A DNA stretch of 64,000 nt from Mercenaria mercenaria (GCF_021730395.1 NC_069378.1:40003001-40067000), one strand, 5' to 3'; counted from the first letter of the stretch, positions 49,565 to 62,225 are shown. Program-made: numbers and translations. Notes: generated by a model from the sequence alone, not told the origin.

Positions 49565-49929
49565 GCTTTTCCCCCCTTATATTTTATTGTCTCCGGTATG
49601 ATATGATTTAAATCCTCAATTTAAGTTATAACTATCTTTCAACAAAACACAGATATCATGTATTTGTAGTTACTATAGTTCTTTTTCTTGATTCCACTAT
49701 CATTAAACAAAACACAGACATGTATTTGAAATCAGTCTTACATTAGCTGGGTAGTTGTGATTTTACAATCTTACATAATGTCAAGATAAGAAATTTTACA
49801 CTTTGTGGTGTTTTATCATGTTTATAAATTACCTTCTTCAAATCTATATTAGAAATCCAGATAAAAAAGAAGTTTGTTTACTCTATACCTGATATAACCG
49901 CTTCAAGAGACAAGAGATAGTGTTGGTGA

Positions 49930-50135
49930 GCATGTACATATATATAAAAGTGGAAATATTCTTTCTTGACAACAAATACAAGAAGAAACAAGCAAAGTTT
50001 CAAATCTATATCTGCATTAGTTCTGGAGATAGTAACTTGCATGCAAAACTTTTAAAAAATTTTGGAAGTCCAAAGGGGGCATAATTTGCCCAAAATACAT
50101 GTCAGTTATGGGGCATGATGCTGTCATTACTGAAC
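49930..50135 (-). repeat. Fragment of a Helentron-like 170-bp unit
   Basis: CAAATCTATATCTGCATTAG, GGAGATAGTAACTTGCATGC and GGGGGCATAATTTGCCCAAA match the units at 58330-59000. Only one unit is present, without termini. Confidence 0.55.
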
Positions 50136-50189
50136 TTCAATAATACTAAGTGCTTATTCTACAATGAGTAACGAGAGACATCATTTATT

Positions 50190-50410
50190 TTTTGTTGGGT
50201 TTAACATCACACCAACACGATTATTGGTCATATGACAACTTTCTCGCTTTTGGTGGTGGAGGTAGACCAAAGGTGCCTATCAGGCTCAGGTAGGCACATG
50301 GGTAGAACCATTCTGTAAGCCATCATATGAAAGGATTATACACCCAAAGTGAGGGGTTTAACCTACAGCTGTGAGAAACATATTTCAGTCAATGACCTTA
50401 ACTACTTGTC
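50190..50410 (-). mobile_element. tRNA-derived SINE, molluscan RUDI-like, decayed
   Basis: Read on plus, the 3' tail comes first (TTGTTGGGTTTAACATCACA), then GGTCATATGACAACTTTCTC, AGGTGGAGGTAGACCAAAGG-like sequence and GTGAGGGGTTTAAC...GTCAATGACCTTAAC at the tRNA-like head. The arrangement equals that at 53045-53350. I saw no clear target duplication. Confidence 0.6.
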
Positions 50411-50546
50411 TATCAACAATTTTGAAATCCAAGTAGAGATTTATGAATACTCACACTGGCATATGGATTTCACAGACCATGTTTATATTCTGGGAAGGAT
50501 GTATTGTCCAGTAAATGGAGCTTATTATGTCAGAACTTCGCAACCT

Positions 50547-51975
50547 GTTTTGTTAGCTAGTTGATGGAGCTTATACCAGTGACTGTAGATTCTGTTTTGT
50601 TAGCTAGTTGATGGAGCTTATATCAGTCACTGTAGATCCTGTTTTGTTAGCTAGTTGATGGAGCTTATACCAGTGACTGTAGATTCTGTTTTGTTAGCTA
50701 GTTGATGGAGCTTATAGCTGATGGAGCTTATACCAGTGACTGTAGATTCTGTTTTGTTAGCTAGTTGATGGAGCTTATATGAGTCACTGTAGATTCTGTT
50801 TTGTTAGCTAGTTGATGGAGCTTATACCAGTGACTGTAGATTCTGTTTTGTTAGCTAGTTGATGGAGCTTATACCAGTCACTGTAGATCCTGTTTTGTTA
50901 GCTAGTTGATTGAGCTTATATGAGTCACTGTAGATTCTGTTTTGTTAGCTAGTTGATGGAGCTTATATCAGTCACTGTAGATCCTGTTTTGTTAGCTAGT
51001 TGATGGAGCTTATATCAGTCACTGTAGATTCTGTTTTGTTAGCTAGTTGATGGAGCTTATATCAGTCACTGTAGATTCTGTTTTGTTAGCTAGTTGATGG
51101 AGCTTATACAAGTCACTGTAGATCCTGTTTTGTTAGCTAGTTGATGGAGCTGAATCCAGTCACTATAGATTCTGTTTTGTTAGCTAGTTGATGGAGCTTA
51201 TACAAGTCACTGTAGATCCTGTTTTGTTAGCTAGTTGATGGAGCTTATATCAGTCACTGTAGATTCTGTTTTGTTAGCTAGTTGACGGAGCTTATATTAG
51301 TCACTGTAGATCCTGTTTTGTTAGCTAGTTGATGGAGCTTATATCAGTCACTGTAGATCCTGTTTTGTTAGCTAGTTGATGGAGCTTATATTAGTCACTG
51401 TAGATCCTGTTTTGTTAGCTAGTTGATGGAGCTTATATCAGTCACTGTAGATTCTGTTTTGTTAGCTAGTTGATGGAGCTTATATTAGTCACTGTAGATC
51501 CTGTTTTGTTAGCTAGTTGATGGAGCTTATATCAGTCACTGTAGATCCTGTTTTGTTAGCTAGTTGATGGAGCTGAATCCAGTCACTGTAGATCCTGTTT
51601 TGTTAGTTAGTTGATGGAGCTGAATCCAGTCACTGTAGATTCTGTTTTGTTAGCTAGTTGATGGAGCTTATACATGTCAATGTAGATCCTGTTTTGTTAG
51701 CTAGTTGATGGAGCCGAATCCAGGCACTGTAGATTCTGTTTTGTTAGCTAGTTGATGGAGCTTATACCAGTGACTGTAGATCCCGTTTTGTTAGCTAGTT
51801 GATGGAGCTTATACCAGTGACTGTAGATTCTGTTTTGTTAGCTAGTTGATGGAGATTATACCAGTCACTGTAGATTCTGTTTTGTTAGCTAGTTGATGGA
51901 GCTTATACCAGTCTCTGTAGATCCTGTTTTGTTAGCTAGTTGATGGAGCTTATATCAGTCACTGTAGATTCTGCT
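50547..51975. repeat. Minisatellite, 47-bp unit, about 30 copies
   Basis: The unit is GTTTTGTTAGCTAGTTGATG, GAGCTTATACCAGTGACTGT, AGATTCT. Units are nearly identical; the variable part is the middle (TTATACCAGTGAC, TTATATCAGTCAC, TTATATTAGTCAC, GAATCCAGTCAC). One unit near 50705 has a small internal duplication. It lies between the HSPA12-like gene and the DNAJC13 3' end and encodes nothing. Confidence 0.97.
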
Positions 51976-52129
51976 TCCTGGAAGAAACAAGTGACCGAGT
52001 ATTGCAGAAGCATACAAGCCTCCTACCGATTGAAAACTTTGTCAGTGTTTATTGTTGGCAACAGCGCTTGGACTAAAATGCTTCGAAGTATTTAGAGGCA
52101 AAGAAACAAAAACTGTTTTTACTTGAATT

Positions 52130-52680
52130 TCAAGTGACCTTGACCAACAAGCATACATCATGTATGTGGCACATTGTCTCATCATTGGGAACATTTATGT
52201 GGAATACTAAAATAATCCATCAATGCACATTAAAAATTATTTGACCATCAATAGTGACCTTGACCAACAACCATGGGTCATGTGCCCAATTGTCTAAGAG
52301 CTTAAGTCATGTATGTGCATAATCTACATATTGCCTTCTGTTCACCTACCAAGTTTTATGAATTATTGGTACGAAAACTTAACCAAGATGCGATGCTGAC
52401 GCAGACTGGTGTCATATGAGGTGTGGCTGTGACCCAGTGGGGCTTGAACCTATGACTTTGGGATTGAGAATATCTCATATACTTTAACAGGGCCTAAAAT
52501 ACATATTCACTGTACATGTTTGTTTACCCAGATAATGAAAACAATGTTACTTCAAGTTCAAAATACTTTTAAGTGAAAATTGTCAAAGAGGGCCTCAACA
52601 TTGTGCACTGTATTTACCTCTAGTAAATCAGCAAATCCACAAGAATCGCGACAATAACATTTATAATTTCTAGGTGGCTG
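52130..52680. repeat. Block duplicated from or with 33380-33830
   Basis: ATGTGCATAATCTACATATT, AATACTTTTAAGTGAAAATT, and TGCACTGTATTTACCTCTAG then TAAATC.GCAAATCCAC occur in the same order as at 33520-33810. Similarity stops near 52665. Confidence 0.55.
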
Positions 52681-53039
52681 AACAAGTCAATGAAAACAGA
52701 AGTTGTTATCTTTAAAGTTTATTTCTTTCATCAATAATGATCATAATCATCAATATTTATAACAAGTATAGGTAACAATAGTTTACATAAAACATACAGC
52801 ACAATCTATTCATGAAACAGTGTAATGAACTGGAGATGTGGGGGAAATGTATAAAGTATAAATGTGATATTTCTGTTACGATGATCAATCACAAACTTTC
52901 TATGACAATGAACTGTTTTTATTTGCAGAAAATGGCTATGAATTGCAAATCATTAATAAATAGTGCTGTCCATACATTTTTAAATATCATAATTGCTTAA
53001 AAAGCAAATATATAAATCATATTATAATGTAACACAACT

Positions 53040-53350
53040 GTTTTTGTTTTTTTGTTTTTGTTGGTTTTAATGGCAAACTGACACAATTATGTCATACAGT
53101 GGCTTTGTTGCAGCTTTTGGTGGTGAGGAAGACACAGTTGCCTGCTGAGTATTATTTCAGGCATAGACTGAGGGAGGGGGAAGGGGGGCACCTGGGTAGA
53201 ACCACCAACCTTCTATAAGTCAGCTGTATGGCTTCCTCGCACACAATAATTCAACACCAAAAATGCGGTTACAAACTCACAGTGAGGGGCAAGTGATTCT
53301 AAGACAGTGACTTGAACCACTGTGCCACTGAGAACCTTCAGTCAGTGACT
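53040..53350 (-). mobile_element. tRNA-derived SINE with triplicated head
   Basis: Plus-strand order: tail TTGTTGGTTTTAATGGCAAA, then AGCTTTTGGTGGTGAGGAAG, GGGCACCTGGGTAGAACCAC, GGCTTCCTCGCACACAATAA, GTGAGGGGCAAGTGATTC, and the tRNA-like head. On minus the head reads GTGGCACAGTGGTTCAAGTC, like a pol III box A region. Confidence 0.75.
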
Positions 53351-53418
53351 TGAACCACTGTGCCACTGAGAACCTTCAGTCAGTGACTTGAACCACTGTG
53401 CCACTGAGAACCTTCAGT
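53305..53418 (-). repeat. 38-bp tandem triplication of the SINE head
   Basis: CAGTGACTTGAACCACTGTG, CCACTGAGAACCTTCAGT is repeated exactly at 53305, 53343 and 53381. It copies the box-A-like part of the SINE. Confidence 0.95.
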
Positions 53419-55666
53419 AATATAACTTCTCTCATACCCACATGGCCATTATTTCCATCAGGAATGAGGTTTTGTGTGATTAAAATAAGTTTTAGAACTT
53501 GCTTCACAATCGACCAAAAATAAATTAGTATAAATCAACTGCACCTCCATTATACCAGACACGTTTCCAAAATTTAAACAATCTGTATTACATGCAATAC
53601 TTGATTTAAAATATACATCTGTTAACTTATATAATTTAGAGTGACTACATGAGCAAGGCTAGATTTAATGAAAAGAAGTTAATACATGTTTACAGACTAG
53701 AAGTATCATAATTCATACACCTATCTGATATACTGTATACACAAGAAGACATATTAAAGCAAATGAGGTATAGCATCATTTGTATAGCATCAAAACAGTA
53801 ATTTGTAAATAAATACAGATTTGAGCTAAAAGTTGTGGAAACATACTAATATTTACACAAAAATGAACAAAATTTCACTTATCCTGCAGAAATAAAAAGT
53901 AACCAGAGTTAAACAAAGCCAGATAACATATGTATTGCAAGCATAAAACCAAAAAGTCCCAATAACATTAAATATAAGCAGAATAAAAGTTTTAAATAGC
54001 AGGCAAAAAACAGACGCATGTAGATTTGAATGTAATCGGTTTATTACACAAGTTTTATAAACTATTTCTCAGTTGTGCAAAGAATTTCCCCACTATACCT
54101 ATATCTTCATATTTTCCAACAAAATTCAAACTGAACATAACAAACACATGTTCCCTTGATTAAAGATGCAAAAGTATGGGTATGTTATAAATTGATAGCA
54201 TCTTTTATAGAGGAGTCAAAAACCTTTGCCTTCAAATGAATGAACATTTTAGGCGTATTACGTCAGAGATTACTATTTTTGAGGGAGAAATGGTCAAAAT
54301 CTATTAATACTTACAAACATTTACCAGTAAATAGTCTGCATTTATCATAAACTGAATGATTCTAGATAAAAGCATATTTTCTTCATTTTATGCCTATTGC
54401 ACCTTCTCCACACTAGACTGTCGCATAACAAACTTGTGGAATCTAGACATTTTCTAGCTTCAGTCACAAACTGTCTGCTTATATAAGAACAATATACAAT
54501 ATTTACAAGAATACATACTTTGAATGCTTGAAGGAAACCTACTGTAAGGTGTCATTTTCAACGAATTAGGACATTTTTCCATCCAACCCACAATTTCATC
54601 TTCATTTAATGATTTATGGAAATAAAGGGATATAAATAAAGATGTTTTATGAACTGAAGATAAGATTGCTATATGTAAAGCATCTTTGCATGTGTTTATC
54701 ATGAAAATGGCACTATATAAATCTGGTATGATAATAAACCAATGATGCACTATATACTTGAAACAGAAGTACTCTGTATGAAGACCAGAGGTACACTTTT
54801 TATGTGAACTTAGAGGAAAAATAAAATATAAATGGGAAATTTTGAGGCTTTGGCAAACATATTTATGTAGTAGAGACAAGAATTCCTGGACACCCAAGAT
54901 AGTTCTTGAAATAATAACCCACTCTATAAATATAAAATAGTCAATTGTTTTTATGCAGTCTTGACAAAATTAAGAGTGGAAAGAGTCAATTATCCAGGAT
55001 GTGCCTTGCAAGCTAAGTGAAGAAAAAACCATGAATAAACATGAACATACGGACAGTCCCAGACAGGCGAGATGTACATGTGACTGAGTTTTATGACATA
55101 AATAACAATTATCACAAAACATTTTAAGAAAACATAAAATTCGTTTTTTTGCAAAAGCGAATCTGTGAACAAACTGCAAAAAATATCAATGAGTAACTTG
55201 TGATTATTCCGCAATAAAAATAATATTCGTAACTGTAGGAAAAATTTGATAAAATCTCTCTTTAAATAAATACCTGCAAGATTCCCTCAAGGAACTTCTG
55301 TTCAATACAGTTTAAAACACTCATTTTACCAAACTATTTGAACACATACATATCTAATTAAAAAGTTGAAGCAATTATACTGGAATATTATACCTACAAA
55401 CCATACATGACTTCTGACATTCCCGGGTATATAAAACATCCATGCATAACATGAAACATCCATGCATAACATGATTTTTTTTGGTGTCAATCTGTACCAT
55501 GACTATATATAACAAATATATACATTGTATGTATCTAACAACTTGTAACATAAAAAAGAACATTATTAATTACAATATATATAAATTTGTCTGTACACCT
55601 ATATGACTGTTTAACTTATATGCACATGTAAACAAGTAATACAGGAAAATAGTTATAACATTTATA

Positions 55667-55903
55667 TGAGCCGTGCCATGAGAAAACCAACATAATGGGT
55701 TTGCGACCAGCATGGATCCAGACCAGCCTGCGCATCCGCGCAGTCTGGTCAGGATCCATGCTGTTCGCTTTTAAAGCCTACTGCAATTAGAGAAACCGTT
55801 AGCGAACAGCATGGATCCTGACCAGACTGCGCGGATGCGCAGGCTGGTCTGGATCCATGCTGGTCGCATACCCACTACGTTGGTTTTCTCATGGCGCGGC
55901 TCA
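55667..55903. mobile_element. Foldback MITE, 237 bp, TA-flanked
   Basis: Arms of about 105 bp (TGAGCCGTGCCATGAGAAAA to CATGCTGTTCGCT) are close to perfect reverse complements around a loop of about 30 bp. TA flanks both ends. Its arms hold GACCAGCATGGATCCAGACC, a sequence I associate with venerid-clam repeats (from memory). Confidence 0.9.
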
Positions 55904-57067
55904 TATAACAAACATTTATGTATTATTATTCTAAGATTACACAAAATAAAATCACCTATTTACCATTCTAATATGATTGTTTCTGTTAAAACATGCTCAC
56001 GCTAAAATAACGTCACGCTAACATGCAATGACGTCAATGTTTTTGTTGCGACAAAGAAAGAGCGCTACTATATTTTATCTACTGTTTTAGATTAAGGGCA
56101 TATTAGAATAGAAATAATCTATATAGCAAAATACTGTTTTACCTAAATTAATACACTTAAAATATGGTCATACATCGCCGGAATGATTCACTCGGGCTAT
56201 GCCATTGTGAAGTTATTTCGCAGATGTATAACCTCTTTCCGTGTATTAATAACGTTAAAACACAGTTTTTCTATACATTATTTCTAAATTAATATATTCA
56301 AACAGCCACTTTTAATAAGCAATTACCTGTCATAGGCAACTACACGTTCAGGAACCCATTTTTTCATTTATTCTAGTACATAAATTGATCTCTATCGAGT
56401 AGTCACCTGCGGTTACAGACAATTTCTACTTACTGTCAGAGTGGCTGTTTACGACGGGTTGGACTGTTCTATAGGTTTTACAATATAAACAACAAATTTT
56501 GACATTGGTTAAGCCGACTAGGAACTGGTTGTGCACAATGCATAATCATTTTTATTTCATCTGAAACTATGAATTCTAACAGGTATGAGAAAACATCTGA
56601 GTATTTATACAACACAGGAAATTACAAATAATACCAGTATTTGTTGGGCAGTTTATTAAATCTTTCTGTCAGAACCAGTTCACTTAACCCAGACTTACTT
56701 CTAGCGCTCAAAAAAAAAGTCTTCTTTTCGGAATTCTGATTTTCTTCTTCTTTGTTTTTACTTCTTTGTTTTTAGCACATTTACAGCAATGCAATTTCAA
56801 TGCAATTCTATTTCACTTTCACTACATCTTTTACTGCATTTTATAACTGTTCTGTCATGTATTCCGTTCTAACATGCAGACGACAATTGAAAAATTGGCT
56901 AAGCAGTAACAAATCCAAAATTTCTATGTTCAAAATGACTCATTAGAACAGAAATTATAGCAAATTTTACATTTAAAATCTCGGAGAAATATCTGGCTGA
57001 CTTTTTTTGGCTTCAGTTACTGCTGTTCATGGCATCATTTTGATCAAGTATAACATCTATGATATCA

Positions 57068-57168
57068 TCAGTGATGGTCCTCATGGTGGTCTAGAGGTGG
57101 AGGTTTGTCTGGCATGGTGGACCGGGTACCAGCAGTCAGATATCCTGCCACATTGGGTCCAGTAGGGC
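57068..57168 (-). CDS. DNAJC13: DNAJC13 (RME-8) last coding exon
   Basis: Acceptor TGATATTTCAG, then (G)PTGPNVAGYLTAGTRSTMP, DKPPPLDHHEDHH and a TGA stop at 57070-57068. As I recall it, human DNAJC13 ends with a similar VAGYLTAGTS...PPPVDHE segment. RME-8 is a large J-domain protein on early endosomes that recruits Hsc70, controls retromer/SNX1 tubules and clathrin turnover. This exon codes only the disordered C-terminal tail. It joins in phase to the exon at 63797-63896. Confidence 0.85.
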
Positions 57169-58232
57169 CTGAAATATCATAGAAACATTTGTTTAGTAAA
57201 GAAATACTTTTACATATGTTTTTCTTCCAGACAAATACCTATGTTTCTTTCCTCTGTAAGCTAAGTACTAAACTGAAAATGAAGCATAATTTCGCCCTCG
57301 TGCCACTATGTAAATCACTTTGAAAATAAATCTCTTTTACAGCAAAGTGTAGTTTGTGACAGGTAAGCAAAAGATACTGTTGAAATATATTTTTTTCCTG
57401 ATCACCTGTTGATAGCTCATTAAACTATAACTTAAACATTTAACCCTTGATCAAGAGTTCTCCCTACAATAATTTTATAGAAAATACATGTAGTAAACAG
57501 ATGCACAAAAAATAAAATTTTATGATTTTCAACAGTTACTGTGAATTAAGGGCTATATATTTAAAGTTGTTTTTCATAGAACAATAAGTGCATATATGTT
57601 TCAATGTACAGTAAGATTAGATAAATGTCCCGAACCACCGATTATAATTGTTATGTTTACACATGCATGCTGGTGATTATATTTTCATCTTTGCACAGCT
57701 GTACAGCTTTAACAGGATAAAGCTCTTCAACTGGAGATACAGTTAGCGTAAATATTGAAAATAGCTGACGATTGCGTATTTCAGACTGTTTCGGTAAAAC
57801 CTTTTGATAGAATTGGACAGAATACAACAGAACTTTGATCATTTAATTGAACGTCGCATTGACGTTTTGTCATATTCTACCAAAGTTATATCTACAAAAT
57901 GTGCATCCAGTTGTAGCATATGAAATATTCTTACTAAGAAAACCTGACATATCTCTTTGAACTAAAAGCAAGGAATGTACTGCCAGATTGAAAATATCTT
58001 TTGTAACAACTTTCATACTACAATGACTTATTAATCAAAACCTCAACACTGCCACAAAACTGAAACCAGAAATAAAAATTATCATGAAAAAATCTAAATC
58101 TGTGCTTAACATCCATAGATTATGTGAACCCTCCCTATTTTGACACATCTACTGTCTGACCTATATATAGTCAGAAGATACTGTCGTTTTATGAATTAAA
58201 AAAAGCAGGCATTTAAACTTTAAAACTTTCAG

Positions 58233-59076
58233 AACAGGAGCTGTCCGTAAGACAGTCAATGCTCGACTATTCAAATTATTGTCCCAGAAGCAGGAAAATA
58301 TTACCCTAAATGTTAAAAAATCTATAGAGTTTCAATATCTGCATTAGTTTTGGAGATAGTAACTTGCATGCAAAACTTTAACCAGAAGTTTTAAGTTCAA
58401 AAGTGGATATAATTTGACCACAATGCATATTAGAGTTATGGGACTTCAGGCAATCAACTAGTTTTATAACCTTGAAGGCACTTGTGAAGTTTTAATTTAA
58501 TATCTGCATTTGTTCTGCAGATAGTAACTTGCACGCAAGACTTTAACCAGAATTTTCTAAGTCCAAAAGGGGGCATAATTTGCCCAAAATACATGTCAGA
58601 GTTATGGGACTTGACCCAGTGAGGTTGGTAATTGATCCAGAAAAATAAAAAAGTTTCAAATCTATATGCCTTAAAGTAATAGCTGTATGTACTTGCATGC
58701 AAAACTTCAACCAGGATTTTCTAAGTCAAAAAGGGGGCATAATTTGGTCAAAAGGAAGGTCAGAGTTATGGGACTTGATGCTTAGTATATAATCACCTAG
58801 TTTTATAACCCCGAAGATACATGTGAAGTTTCAATTCAATATCTGCATTAGTTTTGGAGACAGTAACTTGCATGTAAAACATTAACCAGGATTTTCTAAG
58901 TCCAAAAGGGGGCATAATTTGCTCAAAATACATGTCAGAGTTATGTGAAAAAATAAGTTTTAAAGCTATATGCTATATGTACTTGCATGGAAAACTTTAA
59001 CCAAGATGTGATGCCAACGCCGACGCCACAGTGAGTAGAATAGCTAGACTATTTTTCGAATAATCGAACTAAAAAG
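58233..59076 (-). mobile_element. Helentron-like element, GACAGCTCTTGTT family, in DNAJC13 intron
   Basis: On minus it starts CTTTTTAGTTCGATTATTCG (hairpin) and ends CTGTCTTACGGACAGCTCCT, GTT. Four to five units of about 170 bp carry TATCTGCATTAGTTTTGGAG and GTAACTTGCATGCAAAACTT. Same 3' end as 5570-7152 and 15505-15825. Confidence 0.75.
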
Positions 59077-59104
59077 TATTCCTAACAATTTTAGCAAGAC
59101 AATT

Positions 59105-60210
59105 AATAAGAGGGTCATGATTGTTTTATAGCACTCACCTGTTAACTCCTTGAATTGTCAAGTTAAACATTCTTACCAAGTTTCATGAAGATAGGATAAT
59201 AAATATACAGCTATAAATAAATATAAGCTTTCCCTTTGATTTGAGTGGGTGACCTAGTTTTTGACCCCGCATTTGGCCTAGGAATCATAAAGATGAACAT
59301 TCTTACCAAGTTTCATGAAGATAGGATCATAAATGTGGCCACAAGTGTTAATAAGCTTTTCCTTTGATTTGATCTGTTGACCTAGTTTTTAACCCATATG
59401 ACCCAGATTTGAACTTTGCATAGAATTCCTCAAGATAAACATTCTGACAAAGTTTCATGAAGATAGAGTCATAAATGTAGCCTCTAGGGTGTTAACAAGC
59501 CTGTTCTATTTGACCTGGTGACCCCAGTTTTTAATCCCACATGACCAAGTTTCGAACTTGGCCTAGATATCATCAAGATAAACATTCTGTGCAAGCATAA
59601 ATGAAACCTTAATATGGCTGAAAGGGCCAAAATAGAAAAGTTAGCCCCTTTCAGGGACAGTAACTCAAGAACTAATGAAGGAATCTAGCCGGTTTTCGTA
59701 CTGAACCCAAATAGACTTAAGTTGTGTGTAAGTGTTGTTAAAATTGAATGTGTCTATACTGTAGAACTGCAAAAATATGAACGTGTTCTCAGGGGTCAAT
59801 CAGGGACCATAACTCCGGAACCTATGATTAGATCTGATGGAATCATCATGGAATCATTGTTAAAGATATTTTTCAAGTTTTCATCAAATCAAACCATAAA
59901 TGAAGTCTCTACATGGCTGCAAAAGCCAATGATTAAAATCAACTGCAAAATGTGGTCTCTATTGTGTGTGTTCACAAGCCAAAAAAACAAATTTTGACCC
60001 TTTTAGGGGCCATAACTCTGGAACACAGGATGGGTAATGGCCAGTTTTTGAAAGTAACCAAGATAGTATGCCAATACAAGTTGTGTGCAAGTTTGATTAA
60101 TTAAAATTGATTGAAAAATCTGGTCTTTATCGTGTTTGCAAGAAACTGTGGACGGACGAAGGTGATCACAAAAGCTCACCTTGTCGCTACGTGACAGGCG
60201 AGCTAAAAAT
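59105..60210 (-). mobile_element. Helentron-like element, AGCTCA family, in DNAJC13 intron
   Basis: On minus the 5' end is TTTTTAGCTCGCCTGTCACG with TAGCGACAAGGTGAGCTTTT, then a CGTCCGTCCAC run. The 3' end is AATCATGACCCTCTTATT. Units of about 140 bp carry CATTCTTACCAAGTTTCATG. Same end type as 35429-37177. Confidence 0.7.
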
Positions 60211-60524
60211 AAACTAAACCAATCTCACAAAATCAAGCATAGAAAGAGTTATGCAAAATCTGGTTAGTGATACCTGTTAGTTAATACAACAACAGTATTT
60301 CATTACAGCACTGATAATAACTTTTAAAAGTTAGTCTGACATTGTGTGCTATTTGATACAAGTATTAGATACAACATCACTGGAACACTGGCTATGATTT
60401 CAATAAAGACATTTAAGCAGAGAAATGCAAGGGTTACAGCAGAACATCCCAAAGAATAAATCTGAACCGGTGTTATATATTCATAAGCATCTATTGACAG
60501 GGGTTTCATTAAGGGACTGGTTGG

Positions 60525-60625
60525 GGTGGAAGAGGGGATTTCCCCCCTCCAACTTCACAACCCCAGACCCCCTCCCACTTTGCAATCCCAGACCCCCTCC
60601 AACTTCACAACCTTCCACTTCAACA
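60525..60625. repeat. C-rich low-complexity run
   Basis: Two to three imperfect copies of CAGACCCCCTCCAACTTCAC-like sequence. No further meaning seen. Confidence 0.6.
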
Positions 60626-60960
60626 AGTAACGAAGCCCCTGTAATAGACATCTAAAAACATCTAAAAGTGAATGAGAAAAGCAGAGACCATCATCCTGGC
60701 ATTTTGTGAAAAAGTTAAATCTGAGAAATAATGACTAATCTTTCTTGCCTACCTAGCAAGGAAAGTACATGTATACATTTGTCCAAGAACATGTCCAGTC
60801 TTTTCCTAGGGAAAAACCTGACTAAAATAGCTTGGACATAGTTGACGTCACAAAGTATTGACATTATTATGTCATATACTTTGTAAATAATGCCAGAAAA
60901 TACCCAGATCTATTGGTTTCCACTATCTATTTGAATGTGATATGAGAGAACAATGATGCA

Positions 60961-61083
60961 ACATGTCTGCCTGTGTAAGACAGCTGTTTTCCCAACCCCT
61001 TGGACAGCTTACTAATGCTTGGGTTTTCCATTCCACATTGTCACTTAGGTAGGGAAAAACCCATCTTACACAGGCAGGCATGT
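60961..61083. mobile_element. Small foldback MITE, 123 bp
   Basis: Ends ACATGTCTGCCTGTGTAAGA and TCTTACACAGGCAGGCATGT are inverted; inner GTTTTCCC and GGGAAAAAC also pair. Related to the fragment at 7432-7484. Confidence 0.75.
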
Positions 61084-61549
61084 AAGAAATACACACAAAC
61101 CATTTTTCACATGCCAATGATTATATAAGATAAAGTTTGTAGATTTTTTTTTTTGGCCATGAAATACACTGGCATGTTTTATGTGACTTTAATGCATATT
61201 TGAATGTATTTCAGACACAAATAAAAATACCAACACCACATTTTATAACTAATATTTAAAACTTTGCTTTCTCTTTTCATTTACATTTGTTCATTTATCC
61301 AGTGTTGCTTACTATTAAAGTTATAGATCTTTAAAACAACCAGCCAACTCTTTCATCATTTTTGTTCAATGAGATAAATAAATTCAATGTAGAAAGAGAC
61401 AAACATAATACTCTTTTTGATACATGATAGCTTTTTCTGCTGAAACCCTGAAATTCCTTCTCTCTTTACCATAAAGTCAATTCCACCAACTTAATTATTC
61501 TCTACATTAAATGGGCAACATTAACATTCTATTATACTAGTGTTATGCC

Positions 61550-62225
61550 AACAAGAGCTGTTTGAAAAAAATCACACTTGCTCCCCACCCCCCTCCCAAC
61601 CTCCCCCATCATCTACTGACCGCAGGCAATAATCCTATTTAGGTTGGCAATTATAGGTTAAAATGTTTGGAAGTTTTTGAGAGGAAATTTTTTAAGTATC
61701 GTGGTAACCGTGACATTTAACTACAGACCTAAAGAGTTAGCCAAGGGGTCATATACTACCACAGGAAATCATCCAAAGATTTATTTATTTATTTGGGCTT
61801 TATGGCGCACCAACACAGTATAGGTTATATGGCGCCAAACAGGGCTACACATTTTGGTTCCACATCTCATTTACATCGAAATAAAAACATGAGGTATGGA
61901 ATCAAAATTTGCATACCTGATGGAATAACAGGGTTACTGCAAAACCAAGTGTTAAGACCCTATTAGTTGCCTCTTACGATCATGCAAGGGTAAGGCAGTG
62001 GATCCAAAGAAGATCAAAAACATTCTATTGGTACGGAGTGGACTGAGGTGACCTTGAACTTGCCCTACTGATTCCCCTCACCTCACCACAACCTTCGGAA
62101 AAACAGGGTTTATCATCTGACAACAGACAATCATCCTATGAAGTTTTACTGTACTGATAACCAAATAGTCTCCTAACTGACCCACAAAAATATACAACCT
62201 CTCCTATGACGGGGGCATAAAAAAT
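61550..62225 (-). mobile_element. Helentron-like element, TATGCCCCC family, interrupted by a SINE
   Basis: On minus it starts TTTTTATGCCCCCGTCATAG and ends TTTTTTTCAAACAGCTCTTG TT. Its 5' end resembles the element at 23708-24331. A SINE sits in the middle (61780-62001). Confidence 0.65.
61780..62001 (-). mobile_element. SINE with conserved central domain, 9-bp target-site duplication
   Basis: Flanked by ATCCAAAGA at 61771-61779 and 62002-62010. On minus it runs from CCACTGCCTTACCCTTGCAT to GGTGCGCCATAAAGCCC and a (AAAT)n tail. It is the same family as 12976-13234 but lacks its first 50 bases or so. Confidence 0.88.

Larger units (their letters stand above)
52700..57067 (-). other. DNAJC13: Probable long 3' UTR of DNAJC13
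   Basis: 4.4 kb without genes or tandem arrays lies past the DNAJC13 stop. TTTATT at 52718-52723 reads AATAAA on minus and sits where similarity to the 52130-52680 repeat ends. It contains a SINE and a foldback MITE. A UTR of this length is an inference; an earlier AATAAA could be used. Confidence 0.35.

Noticed and set aside
54460-54897. 145-codon minus-strand frame
   Set aside because: No recognisable domain, AT-rich composition, and it lies inside the probable DNAJC13 3' UTR on the same strand.
56029-56036. TGACGTCA (CRE-like) palindromes here, at about 37103 and at 60843
   Set aside because: Eight-base words occur by chance in 64 kb, and none is near a supported promoter.
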